Below, one piece after another: positions 4,703-6,446 of a stretch of DNA of 6,446 bases (positions are counted from its first letter, which is position 1; each line of letters begins with the position of its first letter). A program made the translations under genes and the position numbers. Source of the DNA: Planctomycetota bacterium. Its GTDB lineage: Bacteria; Planctomycetota; PLA2; JAEUHO01. The stretch is taken from assembly GCA_029213105.1 (NCBI GenBank), contig JARGNS010000175.1, positions 1,107 through 7,552 on the forward strand. The letters are read 5' to 3'. The notes below the pieces were generated by a model, which saw only the letters and a program-made list of their open reading frames with translations, made no database searches and had not been told where the DNA came from.

Positions 4703-6446
4703 ATGGACTTCATCAGCGAAAGCCTCGAGGCCGCCAGGGCCTCTCAGGCGAATATTTCCCACCGAACTGGGCTCCCCAGCCGATCCCGAGACGCCGAGCG
4801 TGGCGTCGTGATCATCTGGGCCCTGCTTACGGCCTTCCTCGTCGCCGGCATCATCTTGACGGCCACCGAGGAGATGCGCGCCGTCGACGAGGCAGCCGAG
4901 TTCGACTTCTCCGCGAGCGGTCAGGCCGAAGAGGTCGCGCAGGCAGGGCTCGTCGAGGGCTATGCCTGGTTCCGGCGCCAGAAGGCGCAGCCGGTCATGG
5001 GCTTCCAGCCCAAGGGCCTGCCGCCGAGCCTTCGCCCGGTCGAGACCCACGCTCCGGCGAATAAGCTCCCCGGCGCAGATTGGCTGCCCCCTGGTCAGGC
5101 CAAGAAGGTCGCCGACGGCGGTGAGCTGCCCCCCGGCCAGGCCAAGAAGGTCGCCAACGGCGGTGAGCTGCCCCCGGGCCAGGCCAAGAAGGTCGCCGAC
5201 GGAGGCACCATGTCGGCCGGCGTCGTGACGGAGGCTGCACGGGAGAACCCCACGGTCCTCGCCGAGCTCGAGAAGGCCGAGTACTACTCGCTCGACACCG
5301 TCGAGTCGGAGACGCCGGAGGTCGGCATCGTCCGCACCTTCGAGATCTCGCCCGGCATCTGGGCGCGGTACACGGTCAACAAGGGCGAGAGCCCCGAGTC
5401 GTACGACGATGCCAACGGCAACGGCGTGTACGACCGCGGTGAGTCCTTCGACGACGCGAACCAAGACGGCAAGTGGAGCCCCGGCAGTCACACCCGTGAT
5501 GTCTCGGCGGCCCGCGGCCTGAGTCCGAGCGGAGCGGTCTGGTACCTCACCGCCGTGGGCGAGATCTTCAAGCGGGTCGACCCCGACCTCGCTCTGGGCG
5601 AAGGCCCGAACGTGCGCCTGGCGCGCAGCGTCTGGGGCCAGGAGATCCGTCGCCTGACGATCACCCCGCCCGCCTCCGCCGCCATCTGTGTGGCCGATGC
5701 CTCGAAGCTCGTGGTCGGTGACGGCGTCCGTGTTCGCGGCATGACCGCCATCGCAAGCGCCACCGGTCGCCCCGAGGGCGCCATGGAGAACGTCAAGGGT
5801 GGCGTCACCGGCATGGCCGACTTCGACTGCAGCACCGAGGCGGTCTTCGCCTTGCCGTGGTCCAAGCTCATGTCGATGGCCGACATCAGCACGAACGACG
5901 CCAAGACCGGTATGCCGGCGCGTCTCCCCGACAGTGCCCTGGTCGTCATCAACGGTGGGGCCCACTTCACGAAGGGGCGTGCACTCAAGGGACGCGGCGT
6001 GGTCGCCATCAAGGGGCATGTGGTCCTGCAGGGTGACTCGGACTCCCAGTTCGATGGTGTCCTCTATGTCGACGGCGACCTGGAGATCCATGGCCCGGCG
6101 CTCCTGCGCGGCACGATCATCTGCACCGGCTCGGTGAAGATGGCTGGCGGCCGCACGGACGTCGTCACGGTCGATCACGATGGCGAGCTCGTCACCAAGA
6201 TGCTGAAGACCGTGGCCCAGTACCGCTCCTCGAAGGCGCCGTTCCGCGTCCGCGAGAAGTCGGACACCGCCAACACCGCCAGCAACCCGAACCCGGACGG
6301 CGACCCCGACGGCAACCCCGATCCCGGCCCCGACGGCGATCCCGATCCCGGCCCCGACGGCGACCCCGATGGCGAGGATCCCTGCAAGAGCGCCAAGAAG
6401 TCGAGCAAGTCGAGCGGCAAGAGCTCGGGCAAGTCGAGTGGCAAGA
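4703..6446 (+). CDS. PilX-like prepilin/pseudopilin with calcium loops, C-terminus cut by the right edge
   Basis: The frame is open for 581 codons with no stop before the edge. A long polar leader (1-34) ends in ERG, followed by one hydrophobic helix VVIIWALLTAFLVAGI (35-50) and then an Ala/Glu-rich segment (AEEVAQAGLVEGYAWF, 75-90). This matches the N-terminus of PilX/GspK-type minor pilins, in which Glu5 of the mature pilin can be absent; here position 5 is Trp. Prepilin peptidase would cleave after Gly34. Next come three 14-residue repeats (128-169) and two D-x-N-x-N/D-G calcium-type loops (236-258). A Gly/Val-rich region (about 413-495, for example GVLYVDGDLEIHG) looks like a beta-solenoid of the kind found C-terminally in such proteins. 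The tail is Asp/Pro/Gly-rich (528-560), then Cys561, then Ser/Gly/Lys (562-581, continuing). ATG 4703 is preferred over in-frame GTGs at 4673 and 4676 because of the purine-rich ribosome site. PilX-like membership is likely; its exact role in a pilus or secretion machine is inferred. Confidence 0.85.
   Translation, partial: MDFISESLEAARASQANISHRTGLPSRSRDAERGVVIIWALLTAFLVAGIILTATEEMRAVDEAAEFDFSASGQAEEVAQAGLVEGYAWFRRQKAQPVMGFQPKGLPPSLRPVETHAPANKLPGADWLPPGQAKKVADGGELPPGQAKKVANGGELPPGQAKKVADGGTMSAGVVTEAARENPTVLAELEKAEYYSLDTVESETPEVGIVRTFEISPGIWARYTVNKGESPESYDDANGNGVYDRGESFDDANQDGKWSPGSHTRDVSAARGLSPSGAVWYLTAVGEIFKRVDPDLALGEGPNVRLARSVWGQEIRRLTITPPASAAICVADASKLVVGDGVRVRGMTAIASATGRPEGAMENVKGGVTGMADFDCSTEAVFALPWSKLMSMADISTNDAKTGMPARLPDSALVVINGGAHFTKGRALKGRGVVAIKGHVVLQGDSDSQFDGVLYVDGDLEIHGPALLRGTIICTGSVKMAGGRTDVVTVDHDGELVTKMLKTVAQYRSSKAPFRVREKSDTANTASNPNPDGDPDGNPDPGPDGDPDPGPDGDPDGEDPCKSAKKSSKSSGKSSGKSSGK
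5084..5209 (+). repeat. Three 42-bp direct repeats inside the pilin-like gene
   Basis: Units at 5084-5125, 5126-5167 and 5168-5209 encode LPPGQAKKVADGGE, the same with Asn for Asp, and the same ending GGT. The first two units differ at three bases and the third is slightly more diverged. The 14-residue unit keeps the reading frame when copies are gained or lost. It lies between the N-terminal pilin helix and the globular part, as an extended Pro/Gly/Lys linker would. Confidence 0.92.
6284..6445 (+). repeat. Low-complexity coding tail: Asp/Pro/Gly repeat then Ser/Gly/Lys repeat
   Basis: Residues 528-560 are built from DGDP and DPGP units, with a nearly exact 24-base duplication at 6311-6334 and 6335-6358. 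This strongly acidic stretch is followed by a single Cys561 and a basic tail of SSGK units (from 6410) that runs off the edge. The SSGK units use different Ser codons (TCG AGC, AGC TCG, TCG AGT), so this part is a protein-level repeat rather than a fresh DNA duplication. Confidence 0.88.

Noticed and set aside
4664..6178. 504-residue minus-strand open frame over the pilin-like gene
   Set aside because: The plus frame has a prepilin helix, calcium loops and in-frame repeats, while this one shows only the mirror of the repeats and no domain.

Overview
The window is GC-rich (about two thirds G+C by eye, with codons mostly ending in G or C). It holds three protein-coding genes, two of them cut by the window edges. 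The protein types suggest Planctomycetota, or a similar environmental bacterium with large genomes such as Myxococcota. These types are a Pkn-type Ser/Thr kinase with a membrane anchor, a secreted HEAT-repeat plus von Willebrand factor A (VWA) protein, and a PilX-like prepilin with D-x-N-x-N-G calcium loops. The assignment is inferred from protein families; there is no rRNA or other taxonomic marker here. No tRNA, rRNA, insertion sequence, integrase or CRISPR array was seen.

Layout. Positions 1-1390 (minus strand) encode a eukaryotic-like Ser/Thr protein kinase. Its catalytic residues are intact, and it has one membrane helix and a Pro-Thr-Lys-Ala-Glu repeat tail that runs off the left edge. 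Upstream of it on the same strand, after a 68-base gap, 1459-4224 encodes a 921-residue exported protein. Its order is signal peptide, ten-cysteine module, HExxH metallopeptidase-like region, HEAT repeats, and a C-terminal VWA domain with an altered metal-binding motif. These two genes probably form one transcription unit, VWA gene first.

Positions 4225-4702 are a 478-base divergent intergenic region with several inverted repeats. One is a stem-loop that puts the likely Shine-Dalgarno sequence of the rightward gene in its loop. From 4703 to the right edge (plus strand) lies a PilX-like prepilin or pseudopilin. It has a hydrophobic N-terminal helix, three copies of a 14-residue repeat, a paired calcium-loop segment, a C-terminal region suggestive of a beta-solenoid, and an Asp/Pro/Gly tail followed by a Ser/Gly/Lys tail.

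How they may work together: all three products act at or beyond the cytoplasmic membrane. The kinase catalytic domain faces the cytoplasm and its repeat tail faces outward, the VWA protein is exported, and the pilin-like protein is membrane-anchored. A shared envelope function is possible, but adjacency is the only evidence. No clear defence or mobile system is present. The most unusual object is the peptidase-like/HEAT/VWA protein. Both window edges fall inside low-complexity coding repeats, so both terminal genes lack their C-terminal ends here.
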